Shown here one piece after another: positions 39,877 through 49,858 of a stretch of DNA of 64,000 nt. Below the pieces are notes generated by a model that worked only from the letters and a program-made list of their open reading frames with translations, searched no databases and was not told where the DNA came from. Each line of letters opens with the position of its first letter. Position 1 is the stretch's first letter. The stretch is taken from assembly GCA_947497145.1 (NCBI GenBank), contig CANMFQ010000010.1, positions 62,001 through 126,000 of the forward strand, given 5' to 3'. The stretch comes from an uncultured Flavobacteriaceae bacterium (lineage in GTDB: Bacteria; Bacteroidota; Bacteroidia; Flavobacteriales; Flavobacteriaceae). Both the position numbers and the translations under genes were made by a program.

Positions 39877-40146
39877 TTAAACCAATAGGAGAGAGGTAGC
39901 CTCATTGAACCTATCGATAAGTTCTACCATATTTTTCAGAGAACGAAAAACCCTATCGTTTTTATAGGTAAGGACAGTATCTCCTTTACGCATATACTTC
40001 AGCATTTCGTTAGGGCCTTTCATATCATCACGAGTTCCACTTGCGATATCGGAAGAAATTTTATCACATCCCGCATTTTTCAGCAAATCGATCTGTGATT
40101 CCAGTTTTTGTTCTGGGGTAGAAACCCTTGCATATCCAACCACCAT
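39877..40146 (-). pseudogene. Truncated serine recombinase (Tn3-type resolvase, N-terminal part only)
   Basis: MVVGYARVSTPEQKLESQIDLLKNAGCDKISSDIASGTRDDMKGPNEMLKYMRKGDTVLTYKNDRVFRSLKNMVELIDRFNEA then loses homology; C-terminal HTH missing. Confidence 0.85.
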
Positions 40147-40151
40147 AATTA

Positions 40152-40179
40152 GTTCCGTAAAACGGTCGTTTTAAAGAAC
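40152..40179. promoter_or_regulatory. Candidate resolvase crossover site (res site I)
   Basis: GTTCCGTAAAACG-GT-CGTTTTAAAGAAC: 28 bp, arms match 11/13, 2-bp core, immediately upstream of the resolvase ATG at 40146. Confidence 0.7.
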
Positions 40180-40220
40180 ATGTTGAAATAGATAAAGAAG
40201 GTCTTTTCAATACTCGCCCA

Positions 40221-41669
40221 TCAATTTTTGTTAACCCTATAGGTAACCCTACGATTGGTGATTGTCGTTTTCTTCCCAATAGCGAAGGTGAACCTGGTAC
40301 CATCAGAAAGCAATGTCACCCCATTGAACCGGTAAACGTTGCCTCCTAGGGAAGTTGCAGCAGATAAAGGGTTTTCATCATCGAAAGAGCTGTCATTGTC
40401 CGTATCGACCAACAGTTGTGGGGGATATGCCGAGCTGTAACCCGCCACCCCTGTCATATCAACCCTGACATCGACGGCGCCCACATCTACTGAAATGGAC
40501 GAGGTATTGGATTCACTGACCCTCCATATTCTATGCAATCTCGCATGGGTTTGGCCGGATGGCACGTCGGCGGTATTATCGAGTAAAAGATTTCCATTAT
40601 CGTGCCCCCATATTAAAAATTCGTTGTTATCCAGATTGGTAGCTCCAGAAATTCGTACAATTCCGGTCCCTTGGGAATCTGTGTGATTTGAACCGTCCGC
40701 AGCCTGACCAATACCCGCCACATCATGGTCGAAATTTCCATTTCCAGGATTGTCCTGCACGTATAGGTCGTTGTTTTGCAATACGATACCATACTTGGCA
40801 ACCAAATAATTATATAGAATGATACGCTCCGCCGTGTTCAATGCATTATTGTAAACTATTATTTCCGGAACATTTCCACTGGTCCAATTTCCAAATGTTT
40901 CCGTAGGTATAGGTGTGTTCGAAGAACCTAAGCCCAAAATTGCAGAGGACTCATTTCCATTAGTGTTTAAGGTTATATTGTAGTTGGTGGCTCCCGCAGT
41001 TTGCTTTAAAAAAGTAATCAATGCATCCTGATTGAATGGGGAAGAAAGCCCGGTAGTATAGTCTGCTATTCCATACCTGGTGTACCCGACCCGACCCGTG
41101 TTGTTCCATTGCTCAAAACGCAAGGACACTCTTGCTCCTCCCGAAGAATTGTCCAGTAGCCTTGATCTTCTTTCAAAATTTGAGGCATTAATAAAAAAAA
41201 CGGCCTCCCCGGAATTGTAATCAATATCAGGTCCGTTCAAAAAATCATTGCCGTCAAATGTAACGGCTGGATGTCCGTTCATGACCGAAGTTGCATATAT
41301 TGGTTGCCTAATCGCTATGGTTTGCGTCCAATCTGTGGATACTACACCACTTTTGTTGTTCCATGTTGAAACTATGTTTCCTGCAACTGGATTATCGGTC
41401 GTATCACCATCAGCATCAAGGTCATTGGCATCCAGCCAAAGTACTAAACTAGATGTTCCATCATTAGTGCCTATCCCACCCGGTCCTGTTTGGGAAAGCC
41501 CTAAAAATGACATCAACACAACACCGAGAAAGCTTATATGTTTTTTCAATATATTAGATTTATCACCACGCTCGATGAAGCGATTTTTTAATAAATTTCT
41601 CCATAATGTGAAATGAAAATAACGCTCTAAGTGCAAACTTTCAATAAAATGTTGTGTATCAGGCAACAT
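40221..41669 (-). CDS. Secreted LamG-like/DUF8202-type surface protein, probably C-terminally truncated
   Basis: SLVLWLDANDLDADGDTTDNP...IVSTWNNKSG...PAVTFDGNDFLNG; no T9SS C-terminal domain or further repeats before it ends near the res region. Confidence 0.6.
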   Translation of the reverse strand: MLPDTQHFIESLHLERYFHFTLWRNLLKNRFIERGDKSNILKKHISFLGVVLMSFLGLSQTGPGGIGTNDGTSSLVLWLDANDLDADGDTTDNPVAGNIVSTWNNKSGVVSTDWTQTIAIRQPIYATSVMNGHPAVTFDGNDFLNGPDIDYNSGEAVFFINASNFERRSRLLDNSSGGARVSLRFEQWNNTGRVGYTRYGIADYTTGLSSPFNQDALITFLKQTAGATNYNITLNTNGNESSAILGLGSSNTPIPTETFGNWTSGNVPEIIVYNNALNTAERIILYNYLVAKYGIVLQNNDLYVQDNPGNGNFDHDVAGIGQAADGSNHTDSQGTGIVRISGATNLDNNEFLIWGHDNGNLLLDNTADVPSGQTHARLHRIWRVSESNTSSISVDVGAVDVRVDMTGVAGYSSAYPPQLLVDTDNDSSFDDENPLSAATSLGGNVYRFNGVTLLSDGTRFTFAIGKKTTITNRRVTYRVNKN

Positions 41670-41802
41670 CTGTGGTATATGTTGTTATCTATAATATTTT
41701 TTTAACCAAAGCTCCCTATGTTTTGTGCCAGTGTTCTATAAACCAAACCTTTTAGGGGACAAGCTTTATTACCCTGATTTAGAAATAATTAAACTTTCAA
41801 TT

Positions 41803-41950
41803 GGATCGGAACGAAGAAAATATTGAACTAACGGACGCTATCAAGGAAGAGCTTGACAGAAGACTGAAAAGACACATTAACGGCAACGCAAAATACTATT
41901 CATGGGAAGAAGTCAAAAAAATGCTGGCAGAGAAAAGAAATATACAATAA
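41803..41950 (+). pseudogene. Addiction-module antitoxin-family fragment
   Basis: Frame reads QLDRNEENIELTDAIKEELDRRLKRHINGNAKYYSWEEVKKMLAEKRNIQ*, like the C-terminal half of addiction module component proteins; no convincing N-terminus. Confidence 0.5.
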
Positions 41951-41967
41951 ATAGCTAGGCCGATGCA

Positions 41968-42513
41968 TTGTTTTTTATCTTGATGGAAAACGGAACATAT
42001 GCCACGTATAAACCTGCTAAAGGAAAAAGAGATAAAACGTTCGATACCCCGGGTATTCTTAGCCCAGAACAAAGAAACGTCGTATTTACCGATGAGGGTA
42101 TCGCGGAAATGGGGAAACTGCTCAGAAAGCCCATGACAAAAATGGGCTTCGTACTTCAGCGCGGTTATTTTATACTTCAAAAAAAGTTCTTCGTGCCCAC
42201 AAGTTTCCATCGGGAAGATATCGAGTTCGTTTCAAAACTTTTTCCTGGAGAAGTCCCGCTTGATCTCTCCGGGTATGCAAAAACCTCCTACAACAGACAT
42301 CGCAAGATAATATTGGAGCGATACGGGTACGTTCAATTTAATGAGGGTAGACAGGATATGGAAAATGAGGCCAGGGAACTGGTCAAGACCGCATTGCGGC
42401 CAAGGGAAATGTTCCATGACTTGAGGGACTTTCTGGTAGAGCGCAAAATAGAACATCCAAAATACAAAATACCAGAAACGCGAGTAAATACGCTTTACCT
42501 GAAGCGACAATAG
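41968..42513 (+). pseudogene. Truncated Tn3-family transposase N-terminus (DUF4158-like)
   Basis: PGILSPEQRNVVFT...MTKMGFVLQRGYFILQKKFFVPTSFHREDIEFVSKLFPGEVPLDLSGYAKTSYNRHRKIILERYGY; only 181 aa, ends at a dispersed-repeat fragment. Confidence 0.7.
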
Positions 42514-42550
42514 GAGGGAAGTGCGAATGTGTGTAGAATGGCAATATTTA
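42506..42550. repeat. Partial copy of the dispersed repeat 3' end
   Basis: caataggagggaagtgcgaatgtgtgtagaatggcaat resembles 55727-55770 (ggtaggaggggagtgtaatgtgtgtgtggaatggaatt). Confidence 0.55.
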
Positions 42551-42721
42551 TCTATAATTATTCCTTTTTCATATAGTAATTATATTTGTTCGTCTATCTT
42601 ATTTTAAGCTTAATTTGGTAGCATATACATTTGTATTAATACAATACTGAAAAAATAATATTTGTATATTTCGAAAATCAATTTTATATAGATTTAAAAG
42701 ACAATAGGACTATCATCAAAC

Positions 42722-43711
42722 TTGGGAGAAAAAATAAAAAATAAAAAGCAGTTTCTAATTCACCTATTTGTATGGACTATTCTTCACGCAGTTGTCCTGT
42801 TTTTTGTGTATTCAGAAGGTAAAGAAATTACACTTAAAATTTGTTTACGAATTGCGTTTGGAGCTATGATTTTCTATACGAATTACAGTTTATTGGTACC
42901 TTATTTATTACTTAAAAAGAAAAAAATATCGTATATATTATCTATTATCATTCTTTTAATAGTAGCCTATTTGATCATTTCAAATGTATTCTATTTTAAC
43001 TTTTATAAGAGTCAAACCTCAAAATTTGTAATAATTACATTTTTCAATGCATTGATACTTATTATAGGAACCATAATTAGAGTATACGAACAATGGATAG
43101 AAAACGATAGGATTAAAACCGAAATTGAGGTTCAAAAAAACAAAACAGAACTAGAAGCCCTTAAAAATCAACTTAACCCCCATTTCTTATTTAACTCTTT
43201 AAATAGTATTTATTCGCTTACTGTTAAAAAATCGGACGAAGCACCAGAAGCCGTTATTATGCTTTCAGAATTAATGCGCTATATGTTATACAAAGCCAAT
43301 GACAATAAAGTATTACTTAAAGACGAATTGCAATATATTGATAATTATATGAAACTTCAATATATTAGAATTGCAAAAAAAGAAAATGTAAAAACCAATA
43401 TAAAAGGCACAATTACTACGCAAAAAATTAGTCCTTTACTATTTATATCCTATATCGAAAATGCTTTTAAATATGGAACAGATTTTAATGGTAATACTGA
43501 AGTCGAAATAGCTATTAGTATAAAGGACGACGAATTACAATTTAAGTGTATTAACATAATAGGAAATAGAACTAAAGATAAGGAGGGCTCTGGTATTGGA
43601 ATGCAAAATACCAAAAATCGTTTGGAGTTATTGTATCCTAATAAACATTGGTTAACCACAGAGGAAAAGGATAATAAATTTTGGGTTGATTTAAAATTGA
43701 AATTAGATTAA
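42722..43711 (+). CDS. LytS/YehU-type sensor histidine kinase
   Basis: TM N-terminus; ALKNQLNPHFLFNSLNSIYSLTVKKSDEAPEAVIMLSELMRYMLY; ISPLLFISYIENAFKYG. Exact start uncertain. Confidence 0.85.
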   Translation: MGEKIKNKKQFLIHLFVWTILHAVVLFFVYSEGKEITLKICLRIAFGAMIFYTNYSLLVPYLLLKKKKISYILSIIILLIVAYLIISNVFYFNFYKSQTSKFVIITFFNALILIIGTIIRVYEQWIENDRIKTEIEVQKNKTELEALKNQLNPHFLFNSLNSIYSLTVKKSDEAPEAVIMLSELMRYMLYKANDNKVLLKDELQYIDNYMKLQYIRIAKKENVKTNIKGTITTQKISPLLFISYIENAFKYGTDFNGNTEVEIAISIKDDELQFKCINIIGNRTKDKEGSGIGMQNTKNRLELLYPNKHWLTTEEKDNKFWVDLKLKLD

Positions 43712-43721
43712 AATACAACAG

Positions 43722-44438
43722 ATGAAATGTGTAATTATAGATGATGAACCATTGGCAGTAGATGTTTTAGAAACCTATGTCAATAAAATAGGAGGGATGG
43801 AAATTGTTGCAAAATGCAATAATCCATTAGAGGCGATTACAATATTAAATAAGCATCAGGTAGATTTGGTGTTTTTGGATATCGAAATGCCTAATTTAAC
43901 CGGATTAGATTTGGTGAAAACAGTGGAGAACATTCCGCAATTTATATTTACAACGGCTTATCCACAACACGCTTTAGAAGGTTTTGAATTAAATGCAACC
44001 GATTATTTGGTAAAACCTATTCCGTTTAAACGTTTTTTAAAAGCAGTATCTCGGGCCAAAGAACAGTGTGAGTTACTAAAACAGTCTGTTGAGCCACAAG
44101 TCCATATTTCTTCTGAAGAAAATAATAACGACTTTATTTTCATAAAATCAGAATATGAAAATATTAAGGTTAATGTTCAAGATATAGAATATATTGAAGG
44201 CTTGAAAGATTATATAAAAATTCATCTTAAAGGCCAGGCAAAAACCTTGTTAACGCTATCGAGTTTTAAGGCCATTTTAGAAAAACTACCTTCCAATTTT
44301 ATTAGAACACACCGTTCTTATATCATTAATATTGATTGTATTAGGGCTTTGCAAAAATCGAATGTTGTTATTAGAGACATTCGTATTCCTATTGGAGAAA
44401 CCTATAAAAAAGAAGTTTTAAAACGACTCGGCGTGTAA
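43722..44438 (+). CDS. LytTR-family response regulator
   Basis: CVIIDDEPLAVDVLE, LVFLDIEMPNLTG, LVKPI; LytTR FIRTHRSYIINIDCIRALQKSNVVIRDIRIPIGETYK. Confidence 0.88.
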   Translation: MKCVIIDDEPLAVDVLETYVNKIGGMEIVAKCNNPLEAITILNKHQVDLVFLDIEMPNLTGLDLVKTVENIPQFIFTTAYPQHALEGFELNATDYLVKPIPFKRFLKAVSRAKEQCELLKQSVEPQVHISSEENNNDFIFIKSEYENIKVNVQDIEYIEGLKDYIKIHLKGQAKTLLTLSSFKAILEKLPSNFIRTHRSYIINIDCIRALQKSNVVIRDIRIPIGETYKKEVLKRLGV

Positions 44439-44484
44439 AATCTCTTTTAAATTTTTAAAACCCAGATTTCAAGAAATTAGGGTT

Positions 44485-44530
44485 AAAAAAGTATCGATAC
44501 ATATTCCTTGTTTGTCGATACTTTTTTTTT
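44485..44530 (+). terminator. Rho-independent terminator
   Basis: AAAAAAGTATCGA-...-TCGATACTTTTTTTTT. Confidence 0.75.
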
Positions 44531-44725
44531 GTGCGTATATCATTTTTTTCGCTGCTTCTAACTGCTCATACATTTGATATTAAATATGAACACAAAAAAA
44601 AACATTCATATCAAGCATTATTACTAATCTTTTACTGATTTTCTGTGACAGTAGTAAACAAACTGCATATCCTGTAAAATCCTATAGCGTAACTAAACAA
44701 TCAATAAATCTCTAAATTCAAGAAT

Positions 44726-47185
44726 ATGGACAGAAAAGTTTTAACTATATTTTTTATTATGTTTCTGTATTGCTCTACAACCAAGAGTTATGCAATTTAC
44801 CTCAAGAGTAATGTATCCTCACATCTTTTAGAAAACAAATCTCAAAAGAACCCGATCACCATTAGTGGTGTTGTAAAAGACAAGGAAAGTGGTGAGACAT
44901 TACCTTTTGCTAATGTTTTTGTGAAAGACACAAATATTGGCACAACAACCAATGAAGATGGCTTCTTTACACTATTCAATGTGCCATCAGAAACTTCAAC
45001 TATACAGGTACAATATTTAGGTTATCAAATCGAGACCCTAGTTCTCAAACCAGAAATGGCAAAAGATAAAATAACAATACTTCTGAGACCTGATGCCAAC
45101 CAACTAGATGAGGTTGTCATAAGTGCCGATTCAAGACAGCAAATCGTCAAAATGAATAAAAATGTAAGTCAGATATCATTGTCGCCCAAAAAGTTGGCAT
45201 CCATACCAAACTTAGGAGAAAAAGATATTTTTAGGGCCTTACAATTACTTCCGGGTGTAAGCGGTACAAACGAATCGTCTGCTGGCCTTTATGTTCGTGG
45301 TGGTACGCCAGATCAAAACTTAGTTCTTTTAGACGGTTTTACGGTATATCACGTTGATCATTTTTATGGTTTTTTCAGTGCTTTTAATAGTGATGCTATA
45401 AAGGATATTCAGTTATTTAAAGGTGGGTTTCCTGCCGAGTATGGTGGCAGAATTTCAAGTGTAATGGATTTAACTGGTAAAACGGGAAATAGCAATAAGC
45501 TAAGTTTTTCTGGAGGTTTAAGCTTATTGAGTGCAAATGCAACTGTTGAGATTCCAATCGGTGAGAAAGCAAATCTTTTGATATCTGGTAGAAGGTCTTA
45601 TACCGATATTCTTAAAAGCGGATTATACAATAGCATTTTTGATTTGTATAATGACTCTGAACAAACTAATGGTAATAATCTACCTAATTTCAATGGGTTT
45701 CAACAAAACCAAACACAACCTTCATTCTACTTTTATGATTTAAATGCAAAATTCAGTTACAAACCTTCCGATAAAGACATTATTTCAGTTTCAATGTATA
45801 ATGGTGAAGATAATCTAGATAGTTCTAGGGAAAACCAAAATACTTTTGGCTCGGGCACAGATGAAGAAAGAACTATAAATGCTGACATTGATGATTTATT
45901 GAATTGGGGAAACTGGGGTTCTAGTGTTCGATGGGCAAGACAATGGAATGACAAACTGTACACAAATGTTGTGGGTGCTTATTCCAATTACTTTAGTCAG
46001 AGAAATAGGGTAAACGATATAACCATACAATTAGCAGACTCAACCAACACTAACAAAATTGGCTTGGTAGAAGATAACAATCTAAAAGATTATACGCTTA
46101 GAATACACAACGAGTACAAAATCAACTCAAAACACAGCTTAGAATTTGGTGGACAATTAACCAAGAATGAAGTTGATTATAACTACAGCCTTAACGATTC
46201 GATAACCGTAATAGACCAAAAAGATAAAGGGGTATTAAGTACAGTTTATTTACAGGATAAATGGAGTCCAACCGAAAAATTAAATATAGTTGGTGGTATT
46301 CGAGCTACTCATTTTGATGCCACGGATGAACTCTATTTTGAACCTCGCGTTTCGGCATCATACCAACTTAATGACCAAATCAAACTCAAAGGAGCTTGGG
46401 GAAGATATTATCAATTTGTCAATAGGATTGTTCGTGAAGACGTAACTCAAGGAAGTAGAGACTTTTGGCTTTTGGCTAATGAAGATAATAGTCCAATCAG
46501 TTTCGCAGAGCATTTAATTATTGGTGCAAGCTATGAAATTGATGATTGGTTATTTGATGTTGAATATTTTGAAAAAGATATGTCAGGACTTACGGAATTT
46601 TCACTTCGTTTTCAGTCTGCACTAGGGGCAGACCCTAACGATCAATTGTTTTTTGAGGGTACAGGAATATCAAGAGGTGTTGATTTCTTAATCCAAAAAA
46701 AGGTAGGCAAATATACAGGCTGGTTGGGCTATACATTGAGCGAAGTAGTTCACACATTCCCAGACTTAAACAACAATCCATTTTATTCTTTAAACGATCA
46801 GCGCCACGAATTTAAACTTGTTAATGTACTCAAGGCAGGTCGTTGGGATTTAGGGGCAACTTGGGTTTATGGTAGCGGTAAACCTTATACAGCACCTAAT
46901 GGCATATATACTATTACTCTTTTGGATGGAACAGAAACCGAATATGTAAGCGTAGGAGAAAAGAATGGTCCTAGGCTCAAACCATATCACCGCCTAGATT
47001 TGAGTGCTACTTATAACTTCAATCTTGGATCTGGTAAAGGAAGTATGGGATTATCCTTATTCAACTTTTACAATAGAACCAATACTTGGTATAAAGAGTT
47101 TGAAGTAGTGGATAGTGAGGTAATAGAAACAAATGTAAATTATATAGGTTTTACACCTAGCTTATTTTTTAACGTATCATTTTAA
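44726..47185 (+). CDS. TonB-dependent receptor with carboxypeptidase-like N-terminal domain
   Basis: ISGVVKDKESGETLPFANVFVKDTNIGTTTNEDGFFTL; plug FRALQLLPGVSGTNESSAGLYVRGGTPDQNLVLLDG; barrel end FTPSLFFNVSF. Confidence 0.92.
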   Translation: MDRKVLTIFFIMFLYCSTTKSYAIYLKSNVSSHLLENKSQKNPITISGVVKDKESGETLPFANVFVKDTNIGTTTNEDGFFTLFNVPSETSTIQVQYLGYQIETLVLKPEMAKDKITILLRPDANQLDEVVISADSRQQIVKMNKNVSQISLSPKKLASIPNLGEKDIFRALQLLPGVSGTNESSAGLYVRGGTPDQNLVLLDGFTVYHVDHFYGFFSAFNSDAIKDIQLFKGGFPAEYGGRISSVMDLTGKTGNSNKLSFSGGLSLLSANATVEIPIGEKANLLISGRRSYTDILKSGLYNSIFDLYNDSEQTNGNNLPNFNGFQQNQTQPSFYFYDLNAKFSYKPSDKDIISVSMYNGEDNLDSSRENQNTFGSGTDEERTINADIDDLLNWGNWGSSVRWARQWNDKLYTNVVGAYSNYFSQRNRVNDITIQLADSTNTNKIGLVEDNNLKDYTLRIHNEYKINSKHSLEFGGQLTKNEVDYNYSLNDSITVIDQKDKGVLSTVYLQDKWSPTEKLNIVGGIRATHFDATDELYFEPRVSASYQLNDQIKLKGAWGRYYQFVNRIVREDVTQGSRDFWLLANEDNSPISFAEHLIIGASYEIDDWLFDVEYFEKDMSGLTEFSLRFQSALGADPNDQLFFEGTGISRGVDFLIQKKVGKYTGWLGYTLSEVVHTFPDLNNNPFYSLNDQRHEFKLVNVLKAGRWDLGATWVYGSGKPYTAPNGIYTITLLDGTETEYVSVGEKNGPRLKPYHRLDLSATYNFNLGSGKGSMGLSLFNFYNRTNTWYKEFEVVDSEVIETNVNYIGFTPSLFFNVSF

Positions 47186-47196
47186 AATAAATAATA

Positions 47197-48036
47197 ATGA
47201 AAACTTTCAATAAAATTATAGCTGTATTATATATCATCATTATTTCATCTTGTGAAGATGTTCCGGATTTTGACTCAGAGAAAAGCGAACCAGTTGTAGA
47301 AGCCTTTATTTATGAAGGAGAATCTGTTGATGATATTTATTTAAAAAAAACAGTACCATTTAATAGTGGAAGCGATAATGAGCCAGAACTTATAAGTCAA
47401 GCAATTATAACTATTACTAGTCATGGTCAAAATTTTGTTCTTTCACCATTTACAGACCAACCAGGAAGATATTTTTATGATGGTAACGATTTGTCTGTAA
47501 ATATTGGGGACAACTATCAACTAACTTTTGAATATGAAGATAGAATAATATCTTCAACAACAACTATACCTAGCGAACCAGAAGGAGTGGAAATATCGCC
47601 TGAGTCAATCGAAATACCGGAAATAAATTCTTTACTAGATTTAAGGGATTTTAGAGAATCTTTTCAGCAAACTATTGATGTCATTTGGAACAACACCGAA
47701 AATAGTTACTATTATTTGGTGATTGAAAACATTGAAGATAATCCTCAGTCTATAGACCCAACGGATGTTCTTGGTGGTTTGGGCATCAATTTTGAATTTA
47801 CAACTTCACCTACCCAACAGAACATTTTAGAATTAAGACCTTTGATACACTATACACAATATGGTATGCACAAGGTTACAATTTATCACGTCAATGAAGA
47901 ATATGCTTTACTCTATGAAACATCAAGCCAAGATTCAAGAGATTTAAATGAACCTTATTCAAACATAAATAATGGTTTAGGTATTTTTTCAGGATTTGCA
48001 AGTCAAGAAGTTTACTTTGAAGTGATTAAGCAATAA
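47197..48036 (+). CDS. DUF4249-like lipoprotein
   Basis: Lipobox ISSCEDVPDF; EPVVEAFIYEGESVDDIYLKKTVPF; follows a TonB receptor. Confidence 0.7.
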   Translation: MKTFNKIIAVLYIIIISSCEDVPDFDSEKSEPVVEAFIYEGESVDDIYLKKTVPFNSGSDNEPELISQAIITITSHGQNFVLSPFTDQPGRYFYDGNDLSVNIGDNYQLTFEYEDRIISSTTTIPSEPEGVEISPESIEIPEINSLLDLRDFRESFQQTIDVIWNNTENSYYYLVIENIEDNPQSIDPTDVLGGLGINFEFTTSPTQQNILELRPLIHYTQYGMHKVTIYHVNEEYALLYETSSQDSRDLNEPYSNINNGLGIFSGFASQEVYFEVIKQ

Positions 48037-48053
48037 ATAATTTAATCAATAAA

Positions 48054-48902
48054 ATGAAGAAAATAGTTCTAATAATAGGTATAGCATTTTTATTAAGTTC
48101 TTGTAGTAAAAAATTATATAATGTTGAAAAGGTTGTAGCTATACCTGTAATTGATGGAGACCAGACAGAATGGCCAGCCAAAACAATTCAATCTAACAAT
48201 AATATAAATTATGCAATACAACAGGATGAAGATAATTTGTATTTAATGGTGAGTTCATTTGATGAGCAGGTTATGAAAAAAATTATGCTTTTAGGTATGA
48301 CCTATTGGATTAATACAGAAGGAAAGCATAGTAAAGACCAAGGTATTTCTTTCCCCGAAGGAATTATAAATTCAGACGCAATAAAACAAAAATTCGCAAG
48401 CCTCAAAAGTAACGGTGGTGGTTTTAGAGGAAGAGGAGGTATGGGCTCAATGCCCAATATTGATAAAAATATATTGCCAGATCAGTCTAAGTTATTAGAG
48501 AATTTTAAGGGTCAATCCGAAAATATTGGCCTAATAAACTTTAATGGTTATGAAGATGGGCAAATAATTCATTTCAATCGTAGTGCTTTAGATTTTGAGA
48601 GTTTGGGTATTATGTTTGATTCAAAATTGATACCTGGTGAATCATTTACATTTGAGATTGCAATTCCTAAAAGGCTTCTCAAAAAAAGTACAAAGGTTAA
48701 AAAAGATACTTGGGGAATAGGTATAGCAACTAATGATCCAAATTTAGAGCTCAACCTACCTGACAGTTCTAGATTGGATAAGATGCCTGCAAGATTTAAA
48801 AATAAATTAGGTGTAAGTGGTAAACTTGAAAAAATTAATGAATTAAAAGCTTTATTAAAACCTATTCAATTCTGGGTAGATGTTTCTGCATTAAAAAAAT
48901 AA
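48054..48902 (+). CDS. Lipoprotein with CBM9-like N-terminal region
   Basis: Lipobox LLSSCSKKLY; IDGDQTEWPAKTIQSNNNINYAIQQDEDNLYLMVSSFDEQ; Gly/Arg-rich GGGFRGRGGMGS. Confidence 0.5.
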   Translation: MKKIVLIIGIAFLLSSCSKKLYNVEKVVAIPVIDGDQTEWPAKTIQSNNNINYAIQQDEDNLYLMVSSFDEQVMKKIMLLGMTYWINTEGKHSKDQGISFPEGIINSDAIKQKFASLKSNGGGFRGRGGMGSMPNIDKNILPDQSKLLENFKGQSENIGLINFNGYEDGQIIHFNRSALDFESLGIMFDSKLIPGESFTFEIAIPKRLLKKSTKVKKDTWGIGIATNDPNLELNLPDSSRLDKMPARFKNKLGVSGKLEKINELKALLKPIQFWVDVSALKK

Positions 48903-48994
48903 ATGAATTACCATCTTCTATTAAAAATATATCTAGTATTCATTTGGAATCCTATTGAATTAAAGTAATATTTTATTAATTAAAATTATTAAAA

Positions 48995-49846
48995 ATGAAC
49001 TATTTAAAAAATACAATAACACTATTTGTACTCATATTTTCAGCATCAGTTTCTGCACAAAACACTAATGGTAAAGCCTATTACGTTGTGAAAAATACGA
49101 TAAAAATGGACTTAGGAAATCGTCAAATTCCTGAGGCTCAAAAGGCAATGATACAAGAACGTATCAATAGTATGTCAACTAATAATTTTGTACTCTCTTT
49201 TAATAAGAATTCTTCTATATATGTTGAAGAAGAAAAGCTAGAACAAGACCAAGGTAATGGAATAATGGCACAACGAATGGGAATGGTGAAAATGATATTG
49301 AATCAAGGGAGTGGTGGTAAACTTTACAAGAATACTATCGACAATACTTATAAAAATCAAGTAGACCTTTATGGGAAACTATTCCTAATTCAAGATTCAC
49401 TTAAAACGATAGATTGGAAAATAACCGATGACGTAAAAACGATAGGAAAGCATACCTGCTTTAAGGCAACGGCTATCTTAAAAAATAGAGGATTGCCAAC
49501 AAACTTTCGTCCAGGAGAGCAACAAACAGGTGGCTTGAAAGAAGAAAGAAAAAAAGCCGATGAAATGATCATAGTAACGGCTTGGTTTACCCTTGATATT
49601 CCTGTTTCTCAAGGACCTGCAATGTATTATGGTTTACCAGGGTTAATTCTAGAAGTAAATGCGGGAAATACTACAATTCTTTGCTCAAAAATCGAATTAA
49701 ATAAAGAAGGAGAAACAGTTAATCCGCCTAAAAAAGGAAAAAAGATAAACCAAGAAAAGTATGATGAGCTTGTAAAGAAAAAGGCAAAAGAGATTCGAGA
49801 AAATTTTCAAAGAGGTAGAGGAGCCCTTGGTAGAAGAGGTAATTAA
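48995..49846 (+). CDS. GLPGLI-family protein
   Basis: Signal peptide; diagnostic QGPAMYYGLPGLILEVNAG. Confidence 0.88.
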   Translation: MNYLKNTITLFVLIFSASVSAQNTNGKAYYVVKNTIKMDLGNRQIPEAQKAMIQERINSMSTNNFVLSFNKNSSIYVEEEKLEQDQGNGIMAQRMGMVKMILNQGSGGKLYKNTIDNTYKNQVDLYGKLFLIQDSLKTIDWKITDDVKTIGKHTCFKATAILKNRGLPTNFRPGEQQTGGLKEERKKADEMIIVTAWFTLDIPVSQGPAMYYGLPGLILEVNAGNTTILCSKIELNKEGETVNPPKKGKKINQEKYDELVKKKAKEIRENFQRGRGALGRRGN

Positions 49847-49858
49847 AAATAAGTTCAA

